From Lysobacter sp. GX 14042 (GTDB lineage: Bacteria; Pseudomonadota; Gammaproteobacteria; Xanthomonadales; Xanthomonadaceae), in assembly GCF_021390425.1 (NCBI RefSeq), contig NZ_JAJUWY010000002.1, forward strand, positions 550,129-614,128: a stretch of DNA of 64,000 nt, read 5' to 3'. The position numbers and the translations under genes were made by a program. Below are positions 7,775-17,287 of the stretch, piece after piece. The first letter of the stretch is position 1, and each line of letters starts with the position of its first letter. The notes below the pieces were generated by a model, which was given only the letters and a program-made list of their open reading frames with translations, made no database searches and was not told where the DNA came from.

Positions 7775-9895
7775 ATGTCGAATTCCCGCAACGCGGCGAA
7801 GGTTTCGTCGCGCCTGTCCCTCGCCATTGCCCAGGCCCTCGTGCTGGCGCTGGCCGCCCCGTCCGCCCTCGCCGAAACCGGTCCCGACGGCGGCCTGCAG
7901 ATCGATCCGGTCAACCTCGACGCGGTCATCGTCACCGCGCTGGCCCCGGTCTCGCCGCTGCAGTTCGAGGCCAGCCCCAAGATCCCGCGCCAGCCGGTCC
8001 CGGCCAGCGACGGCGCCGATTACCTCAAGACCATCCCCGGCTTTTCCGCGGTCCGCAACGGCGGCACCAACGGCGACCCGGTGCTGCGCGGCATGTTCGG
8101 CTCGCGGCTGAACCTGATGACCAACGACGGCGCGATGCCCGGCGCCTGCCCCTCGCGCATGGACAACCCGATGTCCTACGTCTCGCCGGAGACCTACGAC
8201 AACCTGGTGGTGATCAAGGGCCCGCAGACCGTGCTGTGGGGCCCGGGTGCCTCCGCCGGCACGGTGCGCTTCGAGCGCGACCGCGAGTACTTCGAGGAGC
8301 CGACGGTGAAGCTCGCCGGCAGCCTGCTGGGCGGCTCCTTCGGGCGCAACGACCAGGTGATCGATGCGACCTACGGCGACCGCCTGGGCTACCTGCGCTT
8401 CAGCGGCAACCGTTCCGATTCCGACGACTACAAGGACGGCGACGGCAACCGGGTCGGCTCGGCCTGGGAGAAGTGGAACACCGACCTGGCGGCCGGCTGG
8501 ACGCCCGACGAAGACACCCTGCTGGAGGTCTCCGCGGGCTTCGGCGACGGCGAGTCGCGCTACGCCACCCGCGGCATGGACGGCAGCCGCTTCAAGCGCG
8601 AGAACTTCGGCCTGCGCTTCGAGAAGCACGACCTGGGCGAGTACCTGCACCACTTCGAGGCGACCGCGTACCACAACCTCGCCGACCACGTGATGGACAA
8701 CTACAGCCTGCGCGAGCCAAACCCGGACAGCTCGATGCCGATGCCGATGGCCTCCAACGTCGAGCGGCGCACCGCCGGCGGGCGCGCGGCGCTGGAGTGG
8801 AGCGCGTCGCAGTGGGAGCTGACCGCCGGCATGGACTACCAGGACAGCCGCCACCGCAACCGCAGCGCGATGGGCCGCGGCGCCTTCCGCTCGACGCCAT
8901 GGACGACCGACGCCCGCTTCGAGAACCTGGGCGTGTTCGCCGAGGGAACCTGGTTCCAGGGTGACTACACGCGGCTGATCGCCGGCGCCCGCGTCGACCG
9001 CGCCAGCGCCACCGACGAGCGTCACGTGCTCTCCGGCGGCGGCCACGGCCATGGCGGCGGCCATGCGATGCCCAACCCGACCGCCGGGATGGAGCGCAAG
9101 GAGACCCTGACCGCCGGCTTCGTGCGCTACGAGCGCGACGCCGCGGACGCCCCGCTGACCTGGTACGCGGGCCTGGGCCACACCGAGCGCATGCCCGACT
9201 ACTGGGAGCTGTTCTCGCCCGACATGTTCGATGGAGGCCGGGGCCCGATCGACGCGGCCAACGCCTTCGCCGGCGTCGACACCGAGAAGACCACCCAGCT
9301 GGACGTCGGCCTGCAGTACCGCGGCGCCAGCTTCGATGCCTGGGTGTCGGCCTATGCCGGGCGGATCAACGACTACATCCAGTTCCACTACATGCACGGC
9401 GGCATGAGCGCGGTCGGCAACGTCGATGCCGACATCCGCGGCGCCGAGCTGGGGATCGAGTACCGGCCCGATGACCAGTGGAAGCTCGGCGGCACCCTGG
9501 CCTACGCCCGCGGCGAGATCCGTGACGCCAACCGCCCGATGCCGCAGATGACCCCGCTGGAGGCGCGCCTGACCGCGGCCTGGGAAAACGGCAGCTGGTC
9601 GGCCGGCGTACTGCTGCGCGCGGTCGACGGCCAGGACCGGGTCGCCCCGGGTTACGGCAACGTGGTCGGCCAGGACCTGGATGCCAGTCCCGGCTTCGCC
9701 ACCCTCGCGCTCAATGGCGGCTACCGCTTCAACGAAAAGCTGCAGCTGACCGCGGGCGTCGACAACGTGTTCGACCGCACCTACAGCGAGCACCTCAACC
9801 TGGCCGGCAACGCCGACTTCGGCTACCCCGCCGACCCGGTGCGGATCAACGAACCCGGGCGTACCGCCTGGGTGAAGCTCAACTACAACTGGTAG
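7775..9895 (+). CDS. TonB-dependent outer-membrane copper receptor
   Basis: The 706-residue protein has a signal peptide (to LALAAPSALA), a plug domain at about residues 70-190 (DGADYLKTIPGFSAVRNGG, then VVIKGPQTVLWGPGASAGTV) and a 22-strand-type beta-barrel ending in an aromatic residue (KLNYNW). It fits the TonB-copper (OprC/NosA-like) family. Loops carry Met/His-rich stretches (SSMPMPMAS and GGGHGHGGGHAMP) suited to copper capture. The RBS CAGGAG lies 7 bp before the ATG. It follows the DUF2946 gene and is divergent from nirK, which needs copper. The metal is inferred from family and context. Confidence 0.9.
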   Translation: MSNSRNAAKVSSRLSLAIAQALVLALAAPSALAETGPDGGLQIDPVNLDAVIVTALAPVSPLQFEASPKIPRQPVPASDGADYLKTIPGFSAVRNGGTNGDPVLRGMFGSRLNLMTNDGAMPGACPSRMDNPMSYVSPETYDNLVVIKGPQTVLWGPGASAGTVRFERDREYFEEPTVKLAGSLLGGSFGRNDQVIDATYGDRLGYLRFSGNRSDSDDYKDGDGNRVGSAWEKWNTDLAAGWTPDEDTLLEVSAGFGDGESRYATRGMDGSRFKRENFGLRFEKHDLGEYLHHFEATAYHNLADHVMDNYSLREPNPDSSMPMPMASNVERRTAGGRAALEWSASQWELTAGMDYQDSRHRNRSAMGRGAFRSTPWTTDARFENLGVFAEGTWFQGDYTRLIAGARVDRASATDERHVLSGGGHGHGGGHAMPNPTAGMERKETLTAGFVRYERDAADAPLTWYAGLGHTERMPDYWELFSPDMFDGGRGPIDAANAFAGVDTEKTTQLDVGLQYRGASFDAWVSAYAGRINDYIQFHYMHGGMSAVGNVDADIRGAELGIEYRPDDQWKLGGTLAYARGEIRDANRPMPQMTPLEARLTAAWENGSWSAGVLLRAVDGQDRVAPGYGNVVGQDLDASPGFATLALNGGYRFNEKLQLTAGVDNVFDRTYSEHLNLAGNADFGYPADPVRINEPGRTAWVKLNYNW

Positions 9896-9960
9896 CGGCG
9901 GGTCCCCGGGGGCGGCGTGCGCAAGCCGCCGCCCCCGATGTGCCGCAACGAAGTCCGCCG

Positions 9961-10305
9961 CTAGAACTCCCGCCCATTTACCGCCACCCGCTTCACCTCA
10001 TCCAGTTCCACATCCTCCAGACACCGGATATTGATCGCCGCCATCGCGGTCCCATCCGGCATCTTCCCCAGCCCGAACGGCTGGCACCCGCACACCTGGC
10101 AGAACCGGTGCTGGATCACGTGCTTGTTGAAGGTGTAGGTGGTGAGACGGTCCTCGCCTTCGCTGATCGTCAGCGCGGGCCGCGGCACGAACCACAGCAG
10201 GAACCCCTTGCGGCTGCAGTGCGAACAGTTGCACTCGATGCCCTGGTCGATCCCGCCGTCAACGGTGAAGCGGACGGCGCCGCAATGACAGCTTCCCTTG
10301 TGCAT
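9961..10305 (-). CDS. GFA/CENP-V-fold zinc protein
   Basis: The 114-residue protein has the cysteine pattern of the GFA (glutathione-dependent formaldehyde-activating) family: GSCHCGAV, CNCSHCSRKG and FCQVCGCQP, which bind structural and catalytic zinc. Most members have unknown substrates, so the formaldehyde role should not be assumed. The ATG at 10305 places MHKGSCHCGAV at the usual N-terminus; an earlier start at 10338 adds only a proline-rich tail. The gene is monocistronic between the copper receptor (convergent) and glk. Confidence 0.88.
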   Translation of the reverse strand: MHKGSCHCGAVRFTVDGGIDQGIECNCSHCSRKGFLLWFVPRPALTISEGEDRLTTYTFNKHVIQHRFCQVCGCQPFGLGKMPDGTAMAAINIRCLEDVELDEVKRVAVNGREF

Positions 10306-10386
10306 GGGTGTTCTCCGGTCAGGTGGGTGGGGCGCCAAGGGTGCTCCGATCCGATGGATGGTGCACGCCGTCGCTGAGCGGCACGC

Positions 10387-11370
10387 TCATGCACCACCGT
10401 CCCGCGCCGGCATGCGCAGCGCCACCGCCGCGCCCAGCAGGCCCGGATGGGCATGGGTCACCACCTGCACCTGGACCTGCTCCAGGTAGGCGGCGAAACG
10501 GCCCTTGGCCAGGAAGCGCTCACGGAACGCGCTGGAGCGCAGGAACGGCACGAAGCGCGGCACGATGCCGCCGGCGATCATCACCGTGCGCGCACCCTGC
10601 ACCAGGGCGATGTCACCGGCGACGCTGCCGAGGATGGCGCAGAAGCGCGCCAGCGCGCGGCGCGCGGCGACGTCATGGCCACCCAGCGCCGCGGCGACCA
10701 CCTCGGCCGGCTCGCGTACGGTCGGGTCCCGGCCGCCGGGCGTGGTCCGCAGCACGGCGTCCAGGGTCGCAAGGCCGGCGCCGGACAGCAGCCGTTCCCA
10801 GGACGTGCGTCCGTGGCGGGCGCTGGTCCAGCGCGCGATCTCCTGCTCCTCCTCGCCCAGCGGGGCGAAGCTGACGTGCCCGCCCTCGGTCTCGACCACG
10901 TGCCAACCGTTGGCCGGCGAACCGACCAGCATCGCCACGCCCAGTCCGGTTCCCGGGCCGAGCACGCTGACCGGTCCGGTGAGCGCATCACGGGCCGGGC
11001 CCCACAGGCGGACGCGGTCGCCCTCGCCCAGTGCCGGCACCGCATGGGCGATGGCACCGAAATCGTTCAGCAGCACCAAGTCGTCCAGCCCCAGCGCGGC
11101 CTGCAGCTCGCCGCGGTTGAACGACCAGGCGCGGTTGGTCAGGCGGATCTGGTCCCCCGCGACCGGACAGGCCAGGGCGATCGCGGCACGCCCTGGCTGC
11201 ACGCCGACTGTCGCCAGGTAATGCCCGGCGGCCTGCTGCAGGCTGGCGAAGTCGGCGTTGCGCAGCGCCAGCGGCTGCAGCAGCTCCGGCGCCTCCGCCG
11301 CCGGGTCGGTCAACCCGAAGCGGGCATTGGTGCCACCGATGTCGGCGATCAGGGCCAGGTGGCGCGCCAT
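10387..11370 (-). CDS. glk: Glucokinase
   Basis: The 327-residue protein of the bacterial Glk family phosphorylates glucose with ATP to glucose-6-phosphate in the cytoplasm. The N-terminal phosphate loop ADIGGTNARFGL, the sugar-binding LLNDFGAIAHA, VLGPGTGLGVAML and ETEGGHVSFAP are all intact. The start is 5 bp after the stop of the upstream glutathionyl-hydroquinone reductase gene, so the two form a tight operon. The frame is open far upstream, but MARHLALIADIGGTN is the normal start. Confidence 0.95.
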   Translation of the reverse strand: MARHLALIADIGGTNARFGLTDPAAEAPELLQPLALRNADFASLQQAAGHYLATVGVQPGRAAIALACPVAGDQIRLTNRAWSFNRGELQAALGLDDLVLLNDFGAIAHAVPALGEGDRVRLWGPARDALTGPVSVLGPGTGLGVAMLVGSPANGWHVVETEGGHVSFAPLGEEEQEIARWTSARHGRTSWERLLSGAGLATLDAVLRTTPGGRDPTVREPAEVVAAALGGHDVAARRALARFCAILGSVAGDIALVQGARTVMIAGGIVPRFVPFLRSSAFRERFLAKGRFAAYLEQVQVQVVTHAHPGLLGAAVALRMPARDGGA

Positions 11371-11375
11371 GGCGA

Positions 11376-12377
11376 CTACGCTCCCGGACGCGCCGCAGCC
11401 TGCAGGTGCCCGCGCCCGTGCGCCGCACCCAGGTCCTGCACCGGTCCCAGCGGCACGATGCGGTTGGGATTGATGGTCGGGTGGCTGCGGTAGTAGTGCT
11501 GCTTGATGTGGTCGAAGTCGACCGTGCCGGCGATGCCGGGCCACTGGTACAACTCGCGCAGGTGGCCCGACAGATTGGGGTAGTCGGCGATGCGGCGCAG
11601 GTTGCACTTGAAGTGGCCGTGGTAGACCGGGTCGAAGCGCACCAGGGTGGTGAACAGCCGCCAGTCGGCCTCGGTGATGCGCTCGCCGAGCAGGTAGCGG
11701 CGGGTCGCCAGCCGTTCCTCCAGCCCGTCGAGCGACTCGAACAGCCGCGTGACCTCGCGCTCGTAGACGTCCTGCGCGGTGGCGAAGCCGGCCTTGTACA
11801 CGCCGTTGTTCACCGTGTCGTAGACGTGGGCGTTGACCTCGTCGATCGCCTCCAGCAGCTCCCGCGGCGCGTAGTCACCCGGCGCCGCGCCCACTCCGTC
11901 GAAGGCCGAGTCCAGCATGCGGATGATGTCGGCGGATTCGTTGCTGACGATGGTCCCGCGCTCGCGGTCCCACAGCACCGGCACCGTCACCCGGCCGCTG
12001 TAGGACGGGTCGGCGCGCAGGTAGACCTGGTACAGGTAGTCGGAGTCGCCGAGCGGGTCGCCGGTCACCCCGGGACCCGGCTCGAAGGTCCAGCCGTTCT
12101 CCGCCATGTACGGGTTGACCACGGCGACGTCGATCATCCCCGCCAGGCCCTTGAGCTGGCGGAAGATGAGCGTGCGGTGGGCCCAGGGGCAGGCCAGCGA
12201 GACGTACAGCAGGTAGCGGCCGGCCTCGGCGCGGAATCCTTCGCCGCCGCTGGGGCCGGCGCTGCCGTCGGCGGTTACCCAGTTGCGGAACTGCGACCGG
12301 CTGCGGACGAACTTGCCGCCGCTGCTCTTGGTGTCATACCACTGGTCGACCCAGCGGCCATCGATCAACAGGCCCAT
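11376..12377 (-). CDS. Glutathionyl-hydroquinone reductase (Xi-class GST, YqjG/ECM4 family)
   Basis: The 333-residue protein has the N-terminal family block MGLLIDGRWVDQWYDT, the catalytic cysteine in SLACPWAHRTLI (C-P-W-A), and the GST C-domain with DFDHIKQHYYRSHPTINPNRI, a strong signature of glutathionyl-hydroquinone reductases. The enzyme removes glutathione from glutathionyl-hydroquinones and acts in quinone detoxification. It is the first gene of a pair with glk (5-bp gap). Confidence 0.93.
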   Translation of the reverse strand: MGLLIDGRWVDQWYDTKSSGGKFVRSRSQFRNWVTADGSAGPSGGEGFRAEAGRYLLYVSLACPWAHRTLIFRQLKGLAGMIDVAVVNPYMAENGWTFEPGPGVTGDPLGDSDYLYQVYLRADPSYSGRVTVPVLWDRERGTIVSNESADIIRMLDSAFDGVGAAPGDYAPRELLEAIDEVNAHVYDTVNNGVYKAGFATAQDVYEREVTRLFESLDGLEERLATRRYLLGERITEADWRLFTTLVRFDPVYHGHFKCNLRRIADYPNLSGHLRELYQWPGIAGTVDFDHIKQHYYRSHPTINPNRIVPLGPVQDLGAAHGRGHLQAAARPGA

Positions 12378-12454
12378 CGACGCCTCCTCGCATGTGCGGC
12401 GGTCCTGCGGCGGCAGGCCCGCGCCGCAGGTCACCATACCAGCGGAGGCCGAGC

Positions 12455-13138
12455 CTACCGCGGCTGCGCGGCGGGGAGCGGCGCCTCGATCTCCGGCAGG
12501 TCCGGCTGTGCCCGGACCGCCTGCCGGCGCAGCGCGCGCATCCGGCGCTGGCGATAGCCCGCGCTGGCGACCATGGCCAGGGTGTAGCCAAGCAGTTCGG
12601 TGCACTCCTCGATCGCATTCTTGACCACGCGGGCGCTCTCGAGGTCGACGAACTGGCTCCAGATGTCGCCCATCCCGAACAGCCGCGAGAACACCAGCAC
12701 GATCGCCAGCCCCGCGGCCATCGTCGAGCCCTGGCGCGACAGCAGGAAGTGGCGCATCGGCACCACCGTGCCGGGAACATCGCGCCAGGCCCACGCCAGC
12801 GCCGACACGGCGATCACGGTCACCAGCAGTTGCCACAGTCCGTCGAACACCAGATCGAGGAGTGCGTCCAGCTCACGGACCAGCACGCAGGCGAAGAAGG
12901 CGGCGACAAGCACCGCGAAGCGGCGGTCGACGGCGCTGTGCCGCGCCAGCCGGGCAAAGCTGAGGATGCAGCTCAACACGAAGGCCTCGGCCACCAGCTC
13001 GACCAGCGACCACTCGCCGATGTTGTTGCCCAGCCACAGGGTGTCGAGGTGGAACAGGAGGACCGGCAAGGCGGTCAGCAACGCCAGGCCGGCGTACCGG
13101 CCGGCAATGGCGCCCACGAATCTGAGCTCGTTCTTCAT
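12455..13138 (-). CDS. Integral membrane protein of unknown function
   Basis: The 227-residue protein has about six hydrophobic segments (LALLTALPVLLFHL, LVELVAEAFVLSCIL, FAVLVAAFFACVLV, LLVTVIAVSALAWAW, MAAGLAIVLVFSRLF and a weaker last one). It ends in a basic then acidic, proline-rich tail. I do not recognise a named family. A TetR-type dyad lies 50-78 bp upstream of its ATG, so it may be controlled by a repressor. It has no obvious operon partner: ribA upstream is on the same strand but separated by about 150 bp that contains the dyad. Confidence 0.8.
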   Translation of the reverse strand: MKNELRFVGAIAGRYAGLALLTALPVLLFHLDTLWLGNNIGEWSLVELVAEAFVLSCILSFARLARHSAVDRRFAVLVAAFFACVLVRELDALLDLVFDGLWQLLVTVIAVSALAWAWRDVPGTVVPMRHFLLSRQGSTMAAGLAIVLVFSRLFGMGDIWSQFVDLESARVVKNAIEECTELLGYTLAMVASAGYRQRRMRALRRQAVRAQPDLPEIEAPLPAAQPR

Positions 13139-13187
13139 TTCAGGGGTTCATGACGCCGGGATGGCGTCCGGATGTCGATTTTAAATG

Positions 13188-13216
13188 AGCGTTCATTCAT
13201 GGAGTGAACGAACGCT
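13188..13216. promoter_or_regulatory. TetR-type operator dyad
   Basis: The inverted repeat AGCGTTCATTCA (13188-13199) faces TGAACGAACGCT (13205-13216) across 5 bp, with 11 of 12 positions complementary. Its GTTCATTCA half-sites look like operators of TetR-family repressors. It sits 50-78 bp upstream of the membrane-protein gene at 13138. No regulator gene is adjacent. Confidence 0.6.
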
Positions 13217-13291
13217 AACGGTAGGGCCGTTCAGCTTCGTGCAAGCGGTTTCCGCGGGCGTGGGAATCACGTCGCCGGGAATGCGACCGCG

Positions 13292-14011
13292 CTACGCCCC
13301 TGCGTCGGGATCGAGCAAATGCCCCAGCTTGCTGCGCTTGGTGTCCAGGTAGCCCTGATTGGCCGGATTGCGGCCGACCCGGATCGGCAGCCGCTCGGCG
13401 ACCGCGACCCCGGCGGCCTGCAAGGCGGCGACCTTGCGCGGGTTGTTGGTCATCAGGCGCACCGCGCCGACGCCGAATCGACCGAGCATCGGCGCCACCA
13501 GGTCGTAGTTGCGCAGGTCGGCGGCGAAGCCCAGCGCCTGATTGGCCTCGACGGTGTCGGCACCCTCGTCCTGCAGGTGGTAGGCGCGGATCTTGTTGAC
13601 CAGGCCGATCCCGCGTCCTTCCTGGCGCAGGTAGAGGATGATCCCGCGGCCCTCGGTGGCGATGCGCTGCATGGCCGACTCCAGCTGGGCGCCGCAGTCG
13701 CAGCGCCGGCTGCCGAAGGCGTCGCCGGTCAGGCACTCCGAATGCACCCGGGCCAGCACCGGGGCGCCGTCGTCCAGCCCGCCCAGGCTCAGGGCGACGT
13801 GTTCCTGCCCGCTGCGCAGGTCGACGAAACCGTGCAGGCGGAAGTTGCCCCAGCGGGTCGGCAGGTCACAGGAATCGACCAGCCGCACCCACTGCTCCGG
13901 ATTGCTTCCGGGCAATGGCGCCACCTCGCCACCCAGGTCCTGGTGGGCCAGGGTGGTGGCGGCGACATCGCCGGCCGGAGCGGCGCTGGGGTCGGGCTTG
14001 CGGTCGGGCAT
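13292..14011 (-). CDS. ribA: GTP cyclohydrolase II
   Basis: The 239-residue enzyme opens GTP to 2,5-diamino-6-ribosylamino-pyrimidinone phosphate, the first step of riboflavin synthesis. The zinc cysteines lie in [34 protein letters not shown] and the late [19 protein letters not shown] are typical. It carries about 40 extra N-terminal residues relative to E. coli RibA (196 aa). It is not fused to DHBP synthase. No FMN-riboswitch-like leader was seen in the short upstream gap. Confidence 0.93.
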   Translation of the reverse strand: MPDRKPDPSAAPAGDVAATTLAHQDLGGEVAPLPGSNPEQWVRLVDSCDLPTRWGNFRLHGFVDLRSGQEHVALSLGGLDDGAPVLARVHSECLTGDAFGSRRCDCGAQLESAMQRIATEGRGIILYLRQEGRGIGLVNKIRAYHLQDEGADTVEANQALGFAADLRNYDLVAPMLGRFGVGAVRLMTNNPRKVAALQAAGVAVAERLPIRVGRNPANQGYLDTKRSKLGHLLDPDAGA

Positions 14012-14068
14012 CGTGGATCCTGCAGTGGGGCTCGCGGCAACGCGCCGCGTATGCCTATTGTGCCGCGC

Positions 14069-14668
14069 CTAGCCGAACAGCCTGGTGGCGATCCCGGCAA
14101 TGTGGCGTCCCTGGTAGCGAGCCCCGTCGAGCTCGATCTTCGAGGGTTGGCGCGAACCGTCACTGGCAGCCAGCGTGGTGGCACCGTACGGGCTGCCGCC
14201 GGCCACCTCGTCCAGGGTGGCCTGGGGCTGGTAGCTGTAGGGCAGGCCCACGGTGACCATGCCGAAATGCATCAGGTTGGTCAGGATCGAGAACAGCGTG
14301 GTTTCCTGGCCGCCGTGCTGGCTGGCCGTGGAGGTGAACGCCCCGCCCACCTTGCCATTGAGCGCACCACTGGCCCACAGGCCACCGCACTGGTCCAGGA
14401 AGCTCGCCATCTGCGATGACATCCGGCCAAAGCGCGTGCCGGTGCCGATGATGATCGCGTCGTAGTCCGCAAGCTCCTCCACCCGGGCCAGCGGAGCCTG
14501 CTGGCCGAGCTTGAACCCCGCCTGCCGGGCGACGTCTTCAGGAACCAGCTCCGGCACGCGGCGGACATCCACCTCGGCACCGGCCTCGCGCGCACCTTCG
14601 GCGATTGCCCCGGCCATCTGCTCGATATGGCCGTAGGCGGAGTAGTACAGGACCAGGACCTTCGCCAT
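14069..14668 (-). CDS. wrbA: NAD(P)H:quinone oxidoreductase WrbA
   Basis: The 199-residue flavodoxin-like protein matches WrbA length. The FMN phosphate loop is [46 protein letters not shown] and [13 protein letters not shown] form the rest of the flavin site. It reduces quinones by two electrons as a cytoplasmic tetramer. The ATG at 14668 has a GAGGA motif upstream. About 290 bp separate it from the divergent ax21 gene; that interval holds both promoters and no other gene that I can see. Confidence 0.94.
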   Translation of the reverse strand: MAKVLVLYYSAYGHIEQMAGAIAEGAREAGAEVDVRRVPELVPEDVARQAGFKLGQQAPLARVEELADYDAIIIGTGTRFGRMSSQMASFLDQCGGLWASGALNGKVGGAFTSTASQHGGQETTLFSILTNLMHFGMVTVGLPYSYQPQATLDEVAGGSPYGATTLAASDGSRQPSKIELDGARYQGRHIAGIATRLFG

Positions 14669-14958
14669 GGTGTCTCCTCGGAATCATGTGGGGACCGGCA
14701 ATGTAAGGGCCGCGCACGGGTTCCCACCGCGCGCGGCGGAAACGGATTGTTGCATTCCGTCCCCGGTTCCACGGGCTCTTCCGGACCCTTGTGGGCAAAA
14801 CTGAACAGGGCATGTCAGCCGAGCCGTTGCCGGGATGGCGGTTCAGGAGGGATTTGGGACCTCCCCGGATACTCGCCCCTGCTGGCGGAACCCCCCGATC
14901 CGTGGCGCCTGCCGCGGCGACCGCCAGTCCGGATTCGAATACAAGAGGGAATACCCCG

Positions 14959-15513
14959 ATGAAGAAGTCCCTGCTCGCCCTGAGCCTGATTGCCGCGCTG
15001 CCGTTCGCCGCCTCCGCCGCCGACGGTGTTTCCTACAACTATCTCGAGGCCGGCTACGCCGCCACCGACGTCGACGGCGCCGATGCCGACGGCTGGGCCA
15101 TCAAGGGCTCCGGCGCGATCGCACCGAACTTCCACCTGTTTGGCGAGTTCTCCAACCAGGAAATCGACCACACCAACATCGACTTCGACCAGTGGCGTGC
15201 CGGCGTGGGCTACAACCACGCGATCTCGCCGCGCGCCGACCTGCTGACCCGCGTCGCCTATGAGAAGTTCGATGCCGGCCGCGGCGCGGACTTCGACGGC
15301 TGGAGCGTCGAGGCCGGCGTGCATGGCAGCCTGGCCCCCAACTTCGAGGGCTACGCGCTGGCCGGTTACGAGGACGGCGACACCTACAGCGGCGATTTCT
15401 ACGGCCGCCTCGGCGCGCTGGTGAAGTTCAACCCGACCTGGGGCCTGAGCGGCGACGTGAAGTTCGTCGACGGCGACACCCAGTGGTTCATCGGTCCGCG
15501 CATGTCGTTCTGA
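14959..15513 (+). CDS. Ax21 family outer-membrane beta-barrel protein
   Basis: The 184-residue protein has a signal peptide (MKKSLLALSLIAALPFAASA). Alternating amphipathic strands with conserved QWRAGVGYNHAIS, RVAYEKFDAG and GWSVEAGVHG are the pattern of Xanthomonas/Stenotrophomonas Ax21. It ends in phenylalanine (GPRMSF), as integral outer-membrane proteins do. Ax21 was once proposed to be an immune elicitor and quorum signal; those claims were retracted, and an outer-membrane role is the safe reading. The ATG at 14959 follows AAGAGGGA. The frame is open upstream to 14791 but only this start gives the signal peptide. Confidence 0.9.
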   Translation: MKKSLLALSLIAALPFAASAADGVSYNYLEAGYAATDVDGADADGWAIKGSGAIAPNFHLFGEFSNQEIDHTNIDFDQWRAGVGYNHAISPRADLLTRVAYEKFDAGRGADFDGWSVEAGVHGSLAPNFEGYALAGYEDGDTYSGDFYGRLGALVKFNPTWGLSGDVKFVDGDTQWFIGPRMSF

Positions 15514-15566
15514 GCGGACCTGCGTTTACGCGACGCCTCTCTCTCCCCCCCCAGTGGGTCGCGACC

Positions 15567-15599
15567 AAGGCCCCGGCATCAGCCGGGGCCTTCTTTTTT
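15567..15599 (+). terminator. Rho-independent terminator of ax21
   Basis: A 9-bp GC stem (GGCCCCGGC / GCCGGGGCC, 15569-15577 with 15582-15590), flanked by an AA/TT extension, has a 4-nt loop followed by TTCTTTTTT. It lies 55 bp after the ax21 stop and just before the convergent gpsA stop. Confidence 0.92.
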
Positions 15600-15612
15600 G
15601 TCCGTGCTTTCC

Positions 15613-16644
15613 TCAGCCCAGCAGCGGGGTGGCGTATTCCGCCTTCTGCTCGCGCGCCATCAGCTGCGCCAGGCCTTCGGCCGGGCTGATCTCGCCATGC
15701 AGCACCGCGTGCACCGCCTCGGCGATCGGCAGCTCGACCTGGTGGCGGCGCGCCAGGCGCATCACCTCGTCGGCGGTCTGGATCGATTCGACCACCTGGC
15801 CGATCTCCCGCACCGCCTCTTCGATCCCCTGCCCGCGGCCCAATGCCAGACCGAGCCTGCGGTTGCGCGAGAGGTCACCGGTGCAGGTCAGCACCAGGTC
15901 GCCCATCCCGGCCAGGCCCATCAGGGTTTCCGGGCGGCCGCCGAGCTCGCGGTTGAGCCGCAGCATCTCGTTCAGGCCACGGGTCACCAGGCCGGCGCGG
16001 GCATTCAGCCCCAGGTCCATGCCGTCGGCGACGCCGGTGGCCACCGCCAGCACGTTCTTCATCGCCCCACCCAGCTCGGCGCCGAGCATGTCGTTGCCGG
16101 TGTAGGCGCGGAACGACGGGCCGTGGAGCACGTCGGCGACCTGCTGGGCGAACGCCGCCTGCTCGGAATGGACGGTGACCGCGGTCGGCAGGCCCAGCGC
16201 GACCTCCTTGGCAAAGGACGGGCCGGTGACCACCGACAGCGGGACGTCCGGGCCCAGCAACCCCGCCGCGACCTCGTGCAGGAAGCGGCCGCTGCCCGGC
16301 TCGAAGCCCTTGCTCGCCCAGGCCACGCCGGCGCCTTCCGGCCGGTGCGGCGCGAGCGCGCGCAGGGTGTCGGCGAAGGCATGCGAGGGCGTGACCACCA
16401 GCACCAGCCCGGCGCCGCGCAGCGCGGCGGCCAGGTCGGTGGTGGCCCGCAACCCGTCAGGCAACGCGATCCCCGGCAGGTAGCGCGGGTTTCCTTGCCC
16501 GGAGTCGATGGCCGCGACAGCCTCCGCGTCCCGGCCCCACAGCACCGTGGGATGTCCGTGCCGGGCAACCAGGGCCGCCAGGGCGGTCCCCCAGGAACCC
16601 GCGCCCAGCACCGTTACCGGCACCCTCACGGTGCCCTCGTTCAT
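15613..16644 (-). CDS. gpsA: Glycerol-3-phosphate dehydrogenase [NAD(P)+]
   Basis: The 343-residue cytoplasmic enzyme reduces dihydroxyacetone phosphate to sn-glycerol-3-phosphate for phospholipid synthesis, feeding PlsB (also in this window). The NAD(P) Rossmann motif is [14 protein letters not shown]. The catalytic lysine region is [17 protein letters not shown], and [13 protein letters not shown] is conserved. The start at 16644 is favoured; 16650 is in frame and equally possible. It follows secB by about 16 bp in the same direction, the usual secB-gpsA order in proteobacteria. Confidence 0.95.
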   Translation of the reverse strand: MNEGTVRVPVTVLGAGSWGTALAALVARHGHPTVLWGRDAEAVAAIDSGQGNPRYLPGIALPDGLRATTDLAAALRGAGLVLVVTPSHAFADTLRALAPHRPEGAGVAWASKGFEPGSGRFLHEVAAGLLGPDVPLSVVTGPSFAKEVALGLPTAVTVHSEQAAFAQQVADVLHGPSFRAYTGNDMLGAELGGAMKNVLAVATGVADGMDLGLNARAGLVTRGLNEMLRLNRELGGRPETLMGLAGMGDLVLTCTGDLSRNRRLGLALGRGQGIEEAVREIGQVVESIQTADEVMRLARRHQVELPIAEAVHAVLHGEISPAEGLAQLMAREQKAEYATPLLG

Positions 16645-16660
16645 GCCCATGCCGCTGCGG

Positions 16661-17200
16661 TCAGGCGTTGCCCTGGGTCTCGGCGTCGCCGAGGCTCTCC
16701 TGGGCACCCTGCTCCTGGCGCGCGGCGCGCTGGCGCAGGCCTTCGGCGTACAGCGCCTCGAAGTTGATCGGCTGCAACAGGAACGGGGCGAAGCCGCCGG
16801 TCTGGATCAGGCTGCTGATCAGCTGGCGGGCATACGGGTAGAGGATGTTCGGGCAGTGCACGCCGAGCATGGCGTCCAGCTGCTGGGCCTCGAAACCGGA
16901 GACGCCGAACACGCCGGCCTGCTTGACCTCGACCAGGTAGGCCGGCTTCTCGTTGACAGTGCAGTTCAGGGTCACGCCCAACACCACCTCGTAGGCGTTG
17001 TCGCCCACGCGCTGCACGTTCTGGCTGAGGTTCATCTGCAGCTGCGGCTGGGCCTGCTCGGAGAACACCGCCGGGGCACCCGGGACCTCGAACGAGACGT
17101 CCTTGGTGTAGATCTTCTCGACGGTGAACGACGGGCCGGTCTGGCCATCGGGCTGGGCGGCGGCACCGGCGGCGGCGCCGTTGAGGTTCTCTTCGGACAT
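16661..17200 (-). CDS. secB: Protein-export chaperone SecB
   Basis: The 179-residue protein keeps SecB hallmarks: [19 protein letters not shown] at the N-terminus, [18 protein letters not shown], and [27 protein letters not shown] read in parts. The N-terminal ~20 residues and C-terminal tail (rich in Q, E, A) make it longer than E. coli SecB (155 aa). As a tetramer it keeps preproteins unfolded and hands them to SecA. It lies directly upstream of gpsA. Confidence 0.96.
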   Translation of the reverse strand: MSEENLNGAAAGAAAQPDGQTGPSFTVEKIYTKDVSFEVPGAPAVFSEQAQPQLQMNLSQNVQRVGDNAYEVVLGVTLNCTVNEKPAYLVEVKQAGVFGVSGFEAQQLDAMLGVHCPNILYPYARQLISSLIQTGGFAPFLLQPINFEALYAEGLRQRAARQEQGAQESLGDAETQGNA

Positions 17201-17287
17201 GGGTGACTCCAGCGTGAAGGCGGAAAGGAACCGATTATGGCATGCGCCGCCACCCGCTCCCCACCTCCCGCCGTGGCTCCGCAGCCG

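Noticed and set aside
9906..9938. GC hairpin after the copper receptor gene as an intrinsic terminator
   Set aside because: A stem GGGGGCGGC / GCCGCCGCCCCC can form, but there is no T-run on the plus strand, so I did not call it.
13236..14068. FMN riboswitch around ribA
   Set aside because: The 57-bp gap upstream of ribA is too short and lacks the conserved RFN stems.
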